Below are positions 42,621 through 55,000 of a stretch of DNA of 64,000 nucleotides, piece after piece. The stretch spans positions 5,810,001 through 5,874,000 of the forward strand of contig NC_068562.1 in the NCBI RefSeq assembly GCF_022201045.2, given 5' to 3'. The position numbers were made by a program, and so were the translations under genes. Origin of the DNA: Citrus sinensis. Its lineage: Eukaryota; Streptophyta; Magnoliopsida; Sapindales; Rutaceae. The notes beneath the pieces were generated by a model. That model made no database searches, was not told the origin of the DNA, and worked only from the letters and a program-made list of their open reading frames with translations. Every line of letters begins with the position of its first letter. Positions within the stretch are counted from its first letter, which is position 1.

Positions 42621-43055
42621 CCAAACAGGATCATAGAGTTTCTTCATATCACGTTGAGCTAGAATTTATCAAAACATTTGTCTACTTATAATTTTAATAA
42701 TCTCCTTTTAGCATCAAAGAAAGTGCAGATTAATTCATGTTTGCTTTTCTTTGTTTTCAATGTTTGTATAGTATTTTACCCTAGCTTCATTTTTCATCAC
42801 CTAATCACTATAATTCCTCATTTGATAAGAAAATACCGTGCAAATGACTACAAGAAATAAGATTAAAGCCCTCATTATTATAAGATAGATGTTAAATCCC
42901 CTTCTATTAAGGAAGTCCATATCTTATTAAAATTAGAACGAAGTTAAATCATAAAAGCACGAGTTCTAAGTTGCTAAAGGACCGTAAACATTGTATTGAA
43001 ATGTGCCTTTGCTATCTTTTAGTTTGATCAATAAAATGATACATCTCTTATTGGA

Positions 43056-43096
43056 AGATGATGATGATGATGATGATGATTATTATTATTATTATT
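43056..43096. repeat. (GAT)n(TTA)n compound microsatellite
   Basis: About eight GAT units followed by five ATT/TTA units. Confidence 0.85.
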
Positions 43097-43354
43097 GCTG
43101 CTAAATATAGTGAGAGAGGTTGCATACCTTAATCTAATGCGTATATTATTGTGTTAAAAAGAGTGGCTCTTGAACTGATCCTCCCTAAAAACGTGTGATG
43201 ATAAATATCATTTTATGACCAAGTTTAATATTGTACCAAAATTTATTTTTTTTTAAATCAAATTTCTTTCTATGCTTACTTGAACCTCAGATAGGCTTTA
43301 AAAAAAAATCTTACATTATTTTGTTAAAAAAAAATCTTCCTAAAGGGGTTTGTG

Positions 43355-43685
43355 AAAGATGTATTTAGAACATGCAACCTTTGACTAGAAGATACAAATA
43401 ATGTCACTAAAAATTAAGACAAATCATAAACCAAACTCCCGAGTCAAAAAGGAACAAAGTTATAAAATAGATATACATATAATCCAAAATTGACTTTTGA
43501 AGTGACATGTGAAATCTCTAAAATTTCATAAAACTTTTAAACTATAAATTGAACAAAGTTTCTTTACTTAAGCGTCAGAGGCATCAATTCTCACTCTCTA
43601 TTTATTCAAAGCTTTTTCTTAGTCTCTTTTTTTATCTCAAAGACGCCAATTGTTCTACTAAACTAAAGAAAACCTAACAAATAAT
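43355..43685 (+). promoter_or_regulatory. ABCG copy 1 promoter, duplicated before copy 2
   Basis: From about 43355 the upstream sequence resembles 62267-62596: GATGTATTTAGAA, TTTGACTAGAAGATA, AATAATGT, GAGTCAAAAA/AAGTCAAAAA, TAATCCAAA(A/T)TTGACTTTTGAAGTGA, ending in the same leader with TATTCAAA and TCTCTTTTTTT. The duplication unit therefore includes about 330 bp of promoter. W-box cores (TTGAC) occur in both. Confidence 0.6.
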
Positions 43686-46279
43686 ATGGATTCTCCAATC
43701 AAGGTGACTAGATCAACTAGTGTAAAAAATGGCGACATAGAGGTGCAAAGTTGGGCTTCATCATCTTCTAAATCCAGCAAGAATAAAATTTTCCCATTTA
43801 GTACTGCCTTATCAAGCTCTGTTCCACGTAATGATTCTATTACTAGCTCCTTGAAATCAAAGTTTGATAATGGCGTTTTCTTGACGTGGAAGGATCTTTC
43901 GGTTGTGGTTCCAAGTGGTAAAAAAGAAAATCGTAAACATGCAATTTTGCAAGAGCTGACAGGATATGTTGAACCAGGCCAGATATTAGCCATCATGGGT
44001 CCTTCTGGTTGTGGCAAGTCTACTCTTCTTGATGCACTAGCAGGTATTGTTGCAAATTTTTAACTTAAAATTAAGCTAAAAAGTTCATTTATTTTTCAAG
44101 TTTCATAAAAAAAAAGAACACTTACCTATATACTGAGACACACACTACACTGCAGGAAGGTTAAGTTCAAACACTGAGCAGACTGGGGAGATTCTTATCA
44201 ATGGTCGCAAAGAGACGCTTGCTTTTGGAACTTCGGTAAGAAAAAAAGTGAATAATATAATTGTATTAATGTTCGTTATACTTTCACCTAAACTAATAAT
44301 ATGTTATCGAATGTTTTCAAGATACATTTTAGATAATTTACTTATCATTATTTTTTTAATTATCTAGGCCTACGTGACTCAAGAAGACACTCTAATGACA
44401 ACATTAACAGTAATGGAAGCTATATACTATTCTGCACAGTTGCAGCTACCAGATTCCATGTCAAGATCTCAGAAGAGAGAAAGAGCTGAAATGACTATTA
44501 GAGAAATGGGATTACAGGACGCCATGGACACCAGAATAGGAGGATGGAACGTAAGAGGGATTAGCGGTGGACAAAAAAGAAGGGTTAGCATTTGCATTGA
44601 GATCTTGACATGCCCAAAGCTTTTATTCCTCGATGAGCCTACTAGCGGACTTGACAGTGCCGCATCTTACCATGTCATGAAGCGCATTGTTAATCTTGCC
44701 CACGAAGATGGAATAACTGTTGTTGCATCAATTCATCAACCTAGTAGTGACGTTTTTGAGCTCTTTCACAATCTCTGCCTTCTTGCCTATGGCAAGACAA
44801 TTTATTTTGGTCCTGCTTCAATGACAGAACAATTGTTTGCTTCAAATGGCTTTCCTTGTCCAAGTTTAAGAAATCCATCTGATCACTATCTAAGGACCAT
44901 TAATAAGGATTTTGAAGAAGTAAGTGATTATCTAGGAAATTAAAGAATGCTACGAAATATATACATAATTTAATTTGACAAACTTTTGTGTAAAATAGGA
45001 TATTGAAGAAGGAATTGGAAGAACAAGCACTGAAGAGGTTATCAACATTCTAGTCAATTCATACAAATCATCTGACACTTACAGTGAAGTTCAAGAACGA
45101 GTTTCTATAATATGCCAACATGTATGCACACATGTTTAGCAAATTTGATTTGATTAATTTTAATAACATGGTTAATATACTAAATTCGTTGTGCATGTAG
45201 AAGAGAGAAACTTTGGAGAAGGAAAACCAAGCTAGCTTTATCACTCAAAGCCTCGTTCTTACAAAGAGATCATTTGTTAACATGTATCGCGATTTAGGAT
45301 ACTATTGGCTTCGCTTTGCAATCTACATCGCCTTGGGTTTGTGTATAGGGACTATCTTCCACGATATTGGATCTAGTTATGGGTCAATTCAGGTAACTTT
45401 GGTGAAAGCTTAAATTTGCGCTTATGATGTTAAAAGGATTTTAACTTAATCTTTTATATTATGAATACTAGGCCAGGGGATCCATGCTCATGTTTATTGC
45501 AGCATTTTTGACTTTCATGGCGATCGGTGGATTCCCTTCTTTCGTGGAGGATATGAAGGTTTGTAATTTACAGTAGTCTAATTACTTTTAGCCACATGTG
45601 ACACATTTTAATTGACATTTTTTACTTCCTTTAGATATTTGGGCGAGAAAGGTTAAATGGGCACTATGGTGTTGCCTCATTTGTTCTTAGCAACTCATTT
45701 TCTTCTACCCCTTACTTACTCCTGATATCTTTGATTCCTGGAGCAATAGCATACTACCTAACTGGCCTTCAAAAGAATATTGGACATTTTCTATACTTTG
45801 TTTTGGAGCTTTTTGTATCCATGATGTTGGTTGAGAGCTTAATGATGATTGTTGCAAGCATAGTGCCAGATTTCCTCATGGGAATCATAACCGGCGCTGG
45901 AATTCAAGGAATTATGATGCTGAATGGAGGTTTCTTCAGATTGCCAAACGATCTTCCGAAGCCAGTTTGGAAATATCCTATGTACTATATTGCATTTCAT
46001 AGGTATACTTTTCAAGGATTCTACAAAAATGAGTTTGAAGGATTAACATTCCCTAATAATCAAGCTGGAGGGCCTCCAACAATCACTGGTAAAGAAGTCC
46101 TCACAAATATTTGGCAAGTTGATATGGGACACACCAAGTGGGTTGATCTTGCTATCTTGTTCGGAATGCTGTTTTTTTATCGGTTTTTGTTTTGGGCAAT
46201 TATTAAAACTACTGAGAAATTTAAACCTATTATCAAATCTTTTAGGTTTGTTTCTTTTAAGCCTTGTAGACAGATGTAG
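43686..46279 (+). CDS. ABCG half-transporter (PhABCG1/WBC11-like), copy 1, 678 aa
   Basis: Seven exons: 43686-44043, 44156-44235, 44368-44919, 44999-45121, 45201-45392, 45472-45558 and 45635-46279, all GT-AG and in frame. The nucleotide-binding domain comes first, as in the ABCG class: Walker [10 protein letters not shown], signature ISGGQKRR, Walker [14 protein letters not shown]-loop SIHQPSS. The membrane domain has about six helices, from [20 protein letters not shown] to [17 protein letters not shown], with the [11 protein letters not shown] loop typical of the cuticle/volatile ABCG group. Half-size ABCGs act as dimers at the plasma membrane and export lipids, cutin or wax precursors, or volatiles; the substrate here is not known. 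All catalytic motifs are intact. A second copy lies 18.9 kb downstream. Confidence 0.95.
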
Positions 46280-46479
46280 GACAATCCCTCTGCCACCCTA
46301 GCACAACTTGAACAGAAAAATGAATGTATGAAATAGCTCTGCCATGTTTTGTGACATTATATAGTTGTATAGAAAGCAACCAATATTGTTGGTGTCGTTG
46401 TAATAAATAAATTAATAAATTAATTTGAGATAATGTCTTGTGTCGAGGATTTTTAGTAAAATTTAATGGTGCATTTACC

Positions 46480-46990
46480 AATAAGTAATTGAAATAAGGT
46501 GAAATAAGAATATAATGGAATTAGAATGAACTTAAAATCATAATGAGAAATGAGATCGGAATGGACTACATAAGCATTAATGTGTTTACTAAGAATAAGA
46601 TAAAGTTGTTTATTTTAATTGTATTTATTTTATTTTGGAATTGAAATAAATTGTTGTAAATTATAAAAATAACCTTAGTTGATTATTATCATTATTTATC
46701 ATAGAAATAATTATTATTTTTACTCAAAATAATTATTGTTAATAACAACAACAATAATATTCTTATTATCGTTAAAAAAGAATTTTTAAATTTTATTAAG
46801 GATAATAATGTTAATCACTCCTTATCCACATTCTCACCTCTCATGAAAATGAGATTCTTATTCACCATCCCTAAATTTATAAGGTCTACTCTAATTTTAT
46901 TTCTATTTTTTAATAAATAAGTATTGTTAATAATTCTTATTCCTCACTTCTATCTTTCAATTTCATAAATAAACATGTTTTAAGACTTTG
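46480..46990. repeat. MITE-like AT-rich segment (inverted relative of 29740-29960)
   Basis: Shares GCATTAATGTGTTTACT and neighbouring order with the reverse complement of 29740-29960. Edges read ATTTACCAATAAG and AAATAAGTATTGTTAAT, possibly degenerate inverted ends. Weak, by-eye evidence. Confidence 0.35.
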
Positions 46991-47680
46991 AAATTTATAA
47001 GAGGGGCAACATCAACAAACTTGACGATAATATACTAATATCTCACCAGATGGGTGTAATGGTGATAGTTGTCGGGACAATTGGGTGCAGGGCAAAATTT
47101 GTTGAAACATTTGGAGTAATGAAAAATAAGCCTAATTTTACCCATCGGCAGCCACAATCTCAAGCTCTGTAGTCCCAAGTTCAAATAAGTTGGATGCACT
47201 AGTTGAAGTTGTGTCGTCTACAACCTCAATAGAAGCTTTCACTCTCCATCATTTAATTTATTTACGGAAGCTTCTAGCTCTGATGCTATGCATCATGCAC
47301 ACGCCACTAAAGCCACCGGTCGAGCCACCAACTCAGAGAGCCCCGCCACACCGCACACATGTTTTGCGGGTGTGCTTTCTGGTAGGTCACGTACTGTGCT
47401 TGGTAGTGCGGGATAGTGTTTTATGCATTTGATTTCATATGTCAAAAAATTTGAATGATAGGAAAATTGATGAGTTCATGTATTTAGGAGAATTCAGTGG
47501 TTGAATTAATTTTCAAAATATCATTATGGATGAGGTGTAGAGTTTGGAATATTTTGTTGTTTCATTTGTGTTGCGTCTGTTTTTAGTAATGTTATTTGCG
47601 TATAAAACTGCATATAATTTAATCACTCTTATATAAACCACACAAAAACTCTTTTGGTTACTAGTAATACAAGAGAGAAA

Positions 47681-47963
47681 ATGGAGGAAGAAACGCACGA
47701 GCTTTACGGAGGCGAAATCTCTAACATGAAATGTGACATATTGGTTGCCGATGACAACGTCGTTAATGTACTTTTTAAAATTTTTCTGTCATATGATCAA
47801 TTGGTTGATTAAAACCCTAGCTATTCGATAGATCTATTTATTTTATTTATGTATTTGTAGGAACTGGATTAGATGAATAAGTGGTTGAAGGGGAAGGAGA
47901 AGGAAGTTGCCACTCTTCATGAGATTTAGGCTATAGTCAAAAAGGATATGGGGGTTGCTCAAG
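47681..47963 (+). pseudogene. Fragment of a nuclear poly(A)-binding protein (PABN/PABPN1-like) gene
   Basis: Exon-like part 1 starts at the ATG at 47681 and reads MEEETHELYGGEIS, like the plant PABN N-terminus. Part 2 (47861-47963, after a TTGTAG acceptor) reads ELD, stop, MNKWLKGKEKEVATLHEI, stop, AIVKKDMGVAQ, which follows the coiled-coil region of PABN (the helix before the RRM). The two in-frame stops and missing RRM exons show it is dead. An intron separates the parts, so it arose by DNA duplication, not retroposition. Assignment rests on remembered family sequence. Confidence 0.65.
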
Positions 47964-48712
47964 GTTTTTATTTCTTTAAACTATTTTTTTGTTGTTCCTT
48001 CTATCTCTTTTGAGTTTCCTGAAACTAAAACCTTTTGCATTAGTCGGTGAGGTTTTGTTGATCAATGATTGCTTAAATTTTTTATTTCGTAAAAGACTGG
48101 ATAAATTGTTCAACGTAAGTTTATGGTATGCCTCACGATGCTGTAATTTTTAATTCTTTTTTTGTTACTACAAGCTCCATGGAATCCTGACTGGATGGTC
48201 TATTGATTTAGTTGTTGTCAGATTGTAATAAGGACTTAATGACTCACCAACCACTAAACCTTACATTGCTTCAATATCAAATATGAGTTTCAAAACAAAT
48301 GATTACTGATACCACTATTTTTAGTTCTTCATTCACTCATCTCCATGGGTAAACTGATTCTAATATGTTCATCCCGCCAATCCTTGTTAATTGAATAGAA
48401 AAATTATCATTGACTATTTATTATTTTTAAATCTTAATTTGGGTATTAAATATATGTGTGCATATCGAGAAAATAATATATTAACACTACGAATTTAATT
48501 GAGGTCTATTTTGGTATTGATGAGAGTGTGTAAAGTAAAAGTTAAGTTTTTGAATTTATCAAAAAGTGTGCAAAGTAAAAGAGTGTCTAAAATATATTTT
48601 ATAGTACAAATAGCCTATTGTCTTATTTGATTTCAGTATGCATATGCATTTTTAAAAAATTATTTTTCAATACTAACATGTTAATGTCGCACCATCTGCT
48701 ATAGGACCAATG

Positions 48713-50066
48713 TGTTGAGTGTTAGAAAATGCATATTTATAAAGGAGAAAACCGTCATTTTACATTTCAAGTCTTACTAACAACCCTTACTTTTATGTAT
48801 TTAACATTCTTATGATTTAATTACGTGTGTTTTATTTTAATTAAGTAATTTATGTATTTTAGGGGCATTATAGTCATTTCACAATAAAGGAGAGATCAGA
48901 CGGCAAAACGGACATCACTTTTGAACTCAGGACGGTCGAAAACCTTAGGAGGAGCATAAAAGGAAAAATGGCACTATTCACATGTACGGTACTATTCACG
49001 TGTACGATACTGTATACGTTACTGTTCACGACACTGTTCACATAGACGGATGATGATGTGGCATTGACCGATGATGTGGCATTGACTGATGAGGTGTCAC
49101 GATCCTGTTGGACTAAAATTCTTATGTACTGTTGATGGTGACGTGGCAGCATATCAGTGGACGAAAAATCTCGCGTACGGTGCATGCATCACACAGGATT
49201 ATTTTCAACCAAACCGCGTTACTGTTCATCCGGGTCAAACCGTGTTACTGTTCATCCGCGTGGTCAAACCGTGGACTGTTGACTGATGACGTGGCGCAAT
49301 CCTGAGTGTCCAAACTGTTTTTAATCCGATGGCCATGATTTACTCCATGTATCTATAAAAAGGGGGCCTCCCCCCCCTAATTTGAGATCTCTGAATCCAT
49401 TTTTGGGATCCATTTTCTGTAATTCCCTCTCCATCTTGTATTTTCTTCGTATTTTAATAAATTTTCATTTTGCCCCTAGTTCAATTATGAGTGGCTAATT
49501 TTCTTTCAAGCTTGGGTTGAAGGTGAAGTCTCAACATGTGTCATGGGCTTAATTTGGTAAATTTATTTTCTCTTCCCCTCTAGTTTTTGTGGATGTTTTG
49601 ACTTCTCGTCGACAAATAATACTAATCTTGTCTAGTACCGCCTTGGTTACACCGGCCCTCTAGTACAAGGTTATTATTATTTGGCACGATAAGCCCTTAG
49701 CACCATATTGATTAGAGCGTGGTTCATGAGGTGTGGATTCCCCCCTCATGATTTAATTGGCATTAATACGGATTATTTAGCCCATGATGCATGTTGATAC
49801 GGATCTAGATACCCAAGTACGTCATTTCAATAGAATTCTCTTCAATTTATTCTCACCATTTCAATACCAATTTTAGAATTTATTCTCTCCATTTTAATTT
49901 AAGTTTTAGCATATTCCAATCATTTCCACCACAAATCCAATCACCCATTCACAAAATTAATTCTATACAATTAAAATCCACCTCCTCGTGGGATCGACAC
50001 TCGTCACCATAGATCTATACTACAATAGATTCGTGCGCTTGCGAGTACATTAAAATTTGCACAACA
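48713..50066 (+). repeat. Left LTR, 1354 bp
   Basis: TG...CA bounded. U3 contains short tandem units (GATGATGTGGCATTGAC twice or more; ACTGTTCA many times), a G-box CACGTG near 48998-49003 and TGACGTGG at 49139-49146 and 49286-49293. TATAAAAA is at 49354-49361, and AATAAA at 49456-49461 is a plausible poly(A) signal in R. The open frame on its minus strand (48874-49185) comes from the repeats, not from a gene. Confidence 0.96.
49354..49361 (+). promoter_or_regulatory. LTR TATA box
   Basis: TATAAAAA followed by a G/C-run, in mid-LTR and repeated in the right LTR at 60534. Suitable spacing to AATAAA at 49456 for a U3-R-U5 layout. Confidence 0.65.
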
Positions 50067-50072
50067 AGTTTT

Positions 50073-50090
50073 TGGCGCCGTTGCCGGGGA
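50073..50090 (+). other. Primer binding site, tRNA-Asp
   Basis: TGGCGCCGTTGCCGGGGA, starting six bases after the left LTR, is complementary to the 3' end of plant tRNA-Asp including CCA. This primes minus-strand DNA synthesis and is typical of Athila/Tat elements. Confidence 0.85.
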
Positions 50091-50453
50091 GGTAAGTAAT
50101 TTTAATTCATAGAATTAATTTTTGTGAATAATTTCTTTTATTTGTTTTCTTGTATTTTTTTTAATTATTAAAAAAAAGAAAAAGAAAAAAAAAGTGAATC
50201 TACATATAAAGGTTAGTATTTCTTTTCTTTTTCTCTTCTTTAAAATTCTGTAATTTAATTTTCAATTTATTTATTTTTTCTTTGTAATTTTTTTTTATTT
50301 TATTAATTTAATTTTTTTTCACGTATTTATTTTTGTGTATTTTTATAGAAAGGTTGTAATAGCGCAATAAGGTTAGTATTGTAATTTCTCTCTCTTCTTT
50401 ATTTTATTTGTATTTATTTTGTTCCATCTTCATTTTCATTTTATTTATTTTGC

Positions 50454-52046
50454 ATGCATGGTCGTAGGTCATTATTACCTAATCTTGAACCTATAGACCT
50501 TGAACTTGAGAAAACAATTCGCACACAAAAGCACATTAAAAATAAATTTGGAATGGATTTACAAGCACCACAGGAGAGGCCATTTAAGGACTATTTTAGT
50601 CCCTTAGCTAATTTGAGCACATCATGCATAAGATACCCAAATGTAGCTGCTAGGAGCTTTGAACTAAAACCTAGTGTGCTAAATTGTCTCCCCACATTCT
50701 ATGGCTTAGAAAATGAGGACCCATATAATCATTTGAATGATTTTCATGCTATTTGTCAAACATTTAAATATGAGAATTTTTCAGACGATGATGTTAAACT
50801 CAGATTATTCCCATTTTCTTTAAAGGATAGAGCTCGTTCATGGCTTAATACATTGCCTGCTAATAGCATTTCATCATGGGAACAAATGGTAACAAAATTT
50901 TTGAATAAATATTTCCCAGTGCATAAAACCAATGCTATTCGCAGGGAAATCTCGGAGTTTACCCAAAGAGAGGACGAGCAGTTTTTCGAAACATGGGAGC
51001 GATTCAATGGGCTACTCTTGAAGTGTCCACATCATGGATACGAGAAATGGCACCAATGCCAATACTTTTTGGAGGGATTACTACCAAATGTGCAAGAATG
51101 GCTAATGGCAACAAGTGGAGGAGAGCTAATGTCAAAAAGTGCATCAGAGATTTGGGAATTTTTCCAGCGACAAGCGGATAATTCCCAACAACGGAGTCGA
51201 TCACTCAGGAATACTAGAAGAATTAAAGGAGTGAATGAGGTTCAAATTGGCGAATCAAATTCAGAAATCAAAGAAGTCAAAGCGATAATTGAAGGTCTCT
51301 CTCGACAAATAGCATCGTTATCGACTGCTAAATCAACAGAGGCACATGACCATGACTCATACTCAGATCAAGCCAATGCCATAGGTGTAATGAGAAAACT
51401 ATCGAATTACAACCCATACTCCAACACATATAACCCTGGATGGAGAGACCACCCCAATTTTTCATGGTCTCAAGGATTCCAACAGAATGGACCAGCAGCT
51501 CCAGCTCCACCAATGCAACAAATTGCTCAAAATTCTCAAGCCTCTCAGCCCCCATTTAGACCATACAATCAAAACCAGAATTATTCTCAACCCAGACCAT
51601 GGGAGGATTCATTCCAGAATCTCAAGAATCTTACTCACTCCACGATTGAGCAACAGAACCGCACCATTGATGGACTACGAAATGAGTTGAGAGCAGGCTT
51701 CAACTCACAAGCTCAATCAGTTTCAAGCCTGGAGAAGATGGTGGGACAACTTGCTTCTTCAGTTCAGACCTTGGCAATGACCGTTGAGAAAGGTAAGTTT
51801 CCAAGTCAACCAGTGCCTAACCCTAAAGGAGTACATGAAGCAAGTACCAGTTCACCACAGCAGCATGGAGAGATCAAAGCAGTAATGACCTTGCGAAAAG
51901 GAAAGGAAATCGACAACAAAGTGGAGATGCCGGTGACAAAGAAAAATCAAATTGTACCTGTGAACGTTGAGGACTCACCACCGGAGGAGAGAGAAGAAGC
52001 CAACCTACGAGAATACGTTCCCAAAGCTCCATTTCCTCAGAGTTAG
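50454..52046 (+). CDS. gag: Retrotransposon gag, 530 aa
   Basis: Capsid-type retrotransposon gag domain at about residues 105-250: [62 protein letters not shown]. The C-terminal part is Gln/Asn/Ser-rich with a basic end. I see no CCHC zinc knuckle. The start is the first ATG in frame, about 390 bp after the LTR. The frame ends at 52046, while the pol frame opens at 52043 in another phase. In related elements gag and pol normally form one frame, so a one-base-type break, or less likely a programmed shift, separates them here. Confidence 0.93.
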   Translation: MHGRRSLLPNLEPIDLELEKTIRTQKHIKNKFGMDLQAPQERPFKDYFSPLANLSTSCIRYPNVAARSFELKPSVLNCLPTFYGLENEDPYNHLNDFHAICQTFKYENFSDDDVKLRLFPFSLKDRARSWLNTLPANSISSWEQMVTKFLNKYFPVHKTNAIRREISEFTQREDEQFFETWERFNGLLLKCPHHGYEKWHQCQYFLEGLLPNVQEWLMATSGGELMSKSASEIWEFFQRQADNSQQRSRSLRNTRRIKGVNEVQIGESNSEIKEVKAIIEGLSRQIASLSTAKSTEAHDHDSYSDQANAIGVMRKLSNYNPYSNTYNPGWRDHPNFSWSQGFQQNGPAAPAPPMQQIAQNSQASQPPFRPYNQNQNYSQPRPWEDSFQNLKNLTHSTIEQQNRTIDGLRNELRAGFNSQAQSVSSLEKMVGQLASSVQTLAMTVEKGKFPSQPVPNPKGVHEASTSSPQQHGEIKAVMTLRKGKEIDNKVEMPVTKKNQIVPVNVEDSPPEEREEANLREYVPKAPFPQS

Positions 52047-55000
52047 CGAAAGGAAAAAAGGGAAAATCTACAGGTGAGATTCTCGAAATCTTCAAACAGG
52101 TAAGTGTTAACATCCCTTTACTTGATGCTATAAAGCAAGTTCCATCTTATGCCAAGTTTCTTAAAGATTTGTGTACTAAAAAGAGAAACATGCATGTTCA
52201 AAAGAAGGCATTTTTAACAGAAAACGTTAGTTCTATACTCCAACATAAAATTCCTTTAAAATGCAAAGACCCAGGCTCCCCCACTATCTCATGTAGTATA
52301 GGGAACCACACAATTGAGAATGCTTTGTTGGATTTAGGAGCTAGTGTAAATTTATTGCCTTACTCTGTGTTTGTGAAACTTGGACTGGGAGAATTACACC
52401 CAACTCCAGTGGTGTTACAACTTGCAGATCGGTCCACGAAAATACCTCGTGGTATTGTGGAGGACGTGCTTATCCAGGTAGACAAGTTTTATTTTCCTGT
52501 TGATTTCATTGTAATTGACACTCAACCAATACAGGATTCAAGGAAGCACATCCCCATTATTCTAGGCCGACCTTTCTTGGCAACTGCGGATGCTCACATT
52601 CAATGTAGGACCGGAAATATGCAATTGTCCTTCGGCAACATGACTATGGAGTTGAACATCTTCAACATTGCCAAACAACCTCACAATGCAGATGATGAAA
52701 TTGTTGATGTGGATTTAATAGAAGCATTAGTTGATGACACTTTTGTTTCAAACCTTAGTGATGATCCTTTACAGACATGCTTAACTCACTTTGGTTTTGA
52801 TTTTGATTTTGATATTGACAGATCGGTCGAAGAGGTCAATGCCCTACTTGACTCAGCACCATCTATGGACACTAATAAATGGAAGTCAAGAGTTGAACAA
52901 CTAGCACCATCAGAGAAGAAACTCATCCCATCATCAGAATCACCACCGAAACTCGAGCTCAAACCATTACCCAACACTTTGGAATATGCATTTTTGGGAG
53001 AAGAAAGTTCTCTGCCGGTAATCATCTCATCATCCCTCAATGATGAACAAAAAGGTAAGTTGTTGGATGTTTTAAAAGAGCACAAAGGAGCATTAGGATG
53101 GACCATAGCAGACATCAAAGGTATAAATCCAGTAGACTGCATGCATTACATTCACCTTGATGAAAATGCTAAATCTACTAGGGAAATGCAACGTCGGTTA
53201 AATCCTAATATGAAAGAAGTGGTTAGAACTGAAGTCCTTAAGCTATTAGATGCAGGTATCATTTACCCCATTTCTGATAGTTCATGGGTCAGTCCTATAC
53301 AAGTTGTCCCCAAAAAGTCAGGAGTCACAGTAGTTACGAATGCCGATAATGAATTGATACCAACTAGAGTAACTACAGGATGGCGTGTATGCATTGATTA
53401 TAGAAAATTGAATTCTGTCACACGTAAAGATCATTTTCCTTTACCATTTATCGATCAAATGCTTGATAGATTAGCAGGCCACGAATTTTATTGCTTTCTA
53501 GATGGTTACTCAGGATATAATCAGATTCCCATAGCACCAAAAGATCAAGAGAAAACTACTTTCACTTGCCCTTTTGGCACATTTGCATATAGGAGAATGC
53601 CATTTGGATTATGTAATGCACCTGCTACATTTCAACGATGCATGTTAAGCATTTTTTCTGATATGGTTGAACGATTCCTTGAAGTCTTTATGGATGACTT
53701 TTCTGTCTTTGGTGACTCGTTTGATCAATGTTTACATCATCTAACGCTAGTTCTGCAGAAATGTATCGAGAAGAATTTGGTCTTAAATTGGGAGAAGTGC
53801 CATTTTATGGTAAAACAAGGTATTGTCCTCGGTCACATCATTTCGAGCAAAGGTATTGAGGTGGACAAAGCCAAGGTGGATCTCATTTCTAATCTTCCTT
53901 CACCCAAAACAGTCAGAGAAGTAAGATCTTTCCTTGGGCATGCTGGTTTCTATAGACGTTTCATTAAAGATTTTAGCAAAGTTTCTAGACCCTTATACAA
54001 TTTACTTGCTAAGGATGTACCTTTTATCTTTAATGATTCATGTCTCATGGCGTTTGAAAAATTAAAACAATTGTTGACATCATCACCCATCATTCAGGCC
54101 CCAAACTGGAGCTTACCATTTGAGCTCATGTGTGATGCATCTGATTATGCAGTAGGAGCAGTTTTAGGACAAAGAGTTGATCGAATTCCTCATGTTATTT
54201 ACTATGCTAGTATGACATTGAATGATGCACAGTTGAACTATTCAACTACTGAAAAAGAAATGCTAGCAGTAGTGTTTGCATTGGAAAAATTTCGATCTTA
54301 TCTCATTGGTTGTAAAATAATTGTGTTCACAGATCATGCTGCTCTTAAATATCTTCTCACAAAGAAAGATGCAAAAGCTAGACTAATTCGTTGGGTGTTA
54401 CTTTTGCAGGAATTTGACTTGGAATTCAAAGATAAGAAAGGGTTAGAAAATGTTGTGGCGGACCATCTCTCTCGTCTTCACTTTGACACAATTACAGAGC
54501 CATTAATATTAAATGAGTCATTTCCAGATGAACAATTAATGAGTGTGGAAGTATTACCTTGGTATGCTGATATAGTTAATTATCTTGTTACAGGTAAACT
54601 TCCAGAGCATTGGACCAAGCAAGACAAGATCAAATTCTTTGCGGAAATAAAGAATTTCTTTTGGGATGACCCGTATTTGTTCAAGTATTGTGCAGACCAA
54701 ATTGTTAGACGATGTGTCCCAGAAAATGAAATTCAGAATATCCTTTCATTCTGCCATGAACAAGCTTGTGGAGGCCGTTTCAGTGCTAAGAAAACAGCGA
54801 CTAAAGTTTTACAATGTGGTTTCTATTGGCCAACACTATTTCGAGACGCTTACACTTTTTGTTCTTCATGTGATAGGTGTCAACGAATGGGGAGCATTAC
54901 ACGAAGGAACATGATGCCACTAAATCCAATTTTAGTGGTTGAGATTTTTGACGTATGGGGTATCGACTTCATAGGACCCTTTCCCCCTTCTTTTGGCCAT

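Larger units (their letters stand above)
42161..43354. other. Spacer with MITE copy and microsatellite
   Basis: Contains the MITE-like repeat (42358-42620) and (GAT)n(TTA)n at 43056-43096. No gene. Confidence 0.5.
46280..48712. other. Spacer between ABCG copy 1 and the retrotransposon
   Basis: ABCG 3' UTR, a MITE-like segment (46480-46990), unassigned DNA with an 80-codon frame (47190-47432) of no known family, the broken PABN-like fragment (47681-47963), then AT-rich DNA up to the left LTR. Confidence 0.5.

Noticed and set aside
48874..49185. 103-codon minus-strand frame with SSVNATSSVNATS-like repeats, present in both LTRs
   Set aside because: It is an LTR by-product: the repeats come from U3 tandem units, and it is preserved only because the LTRs are near identical.
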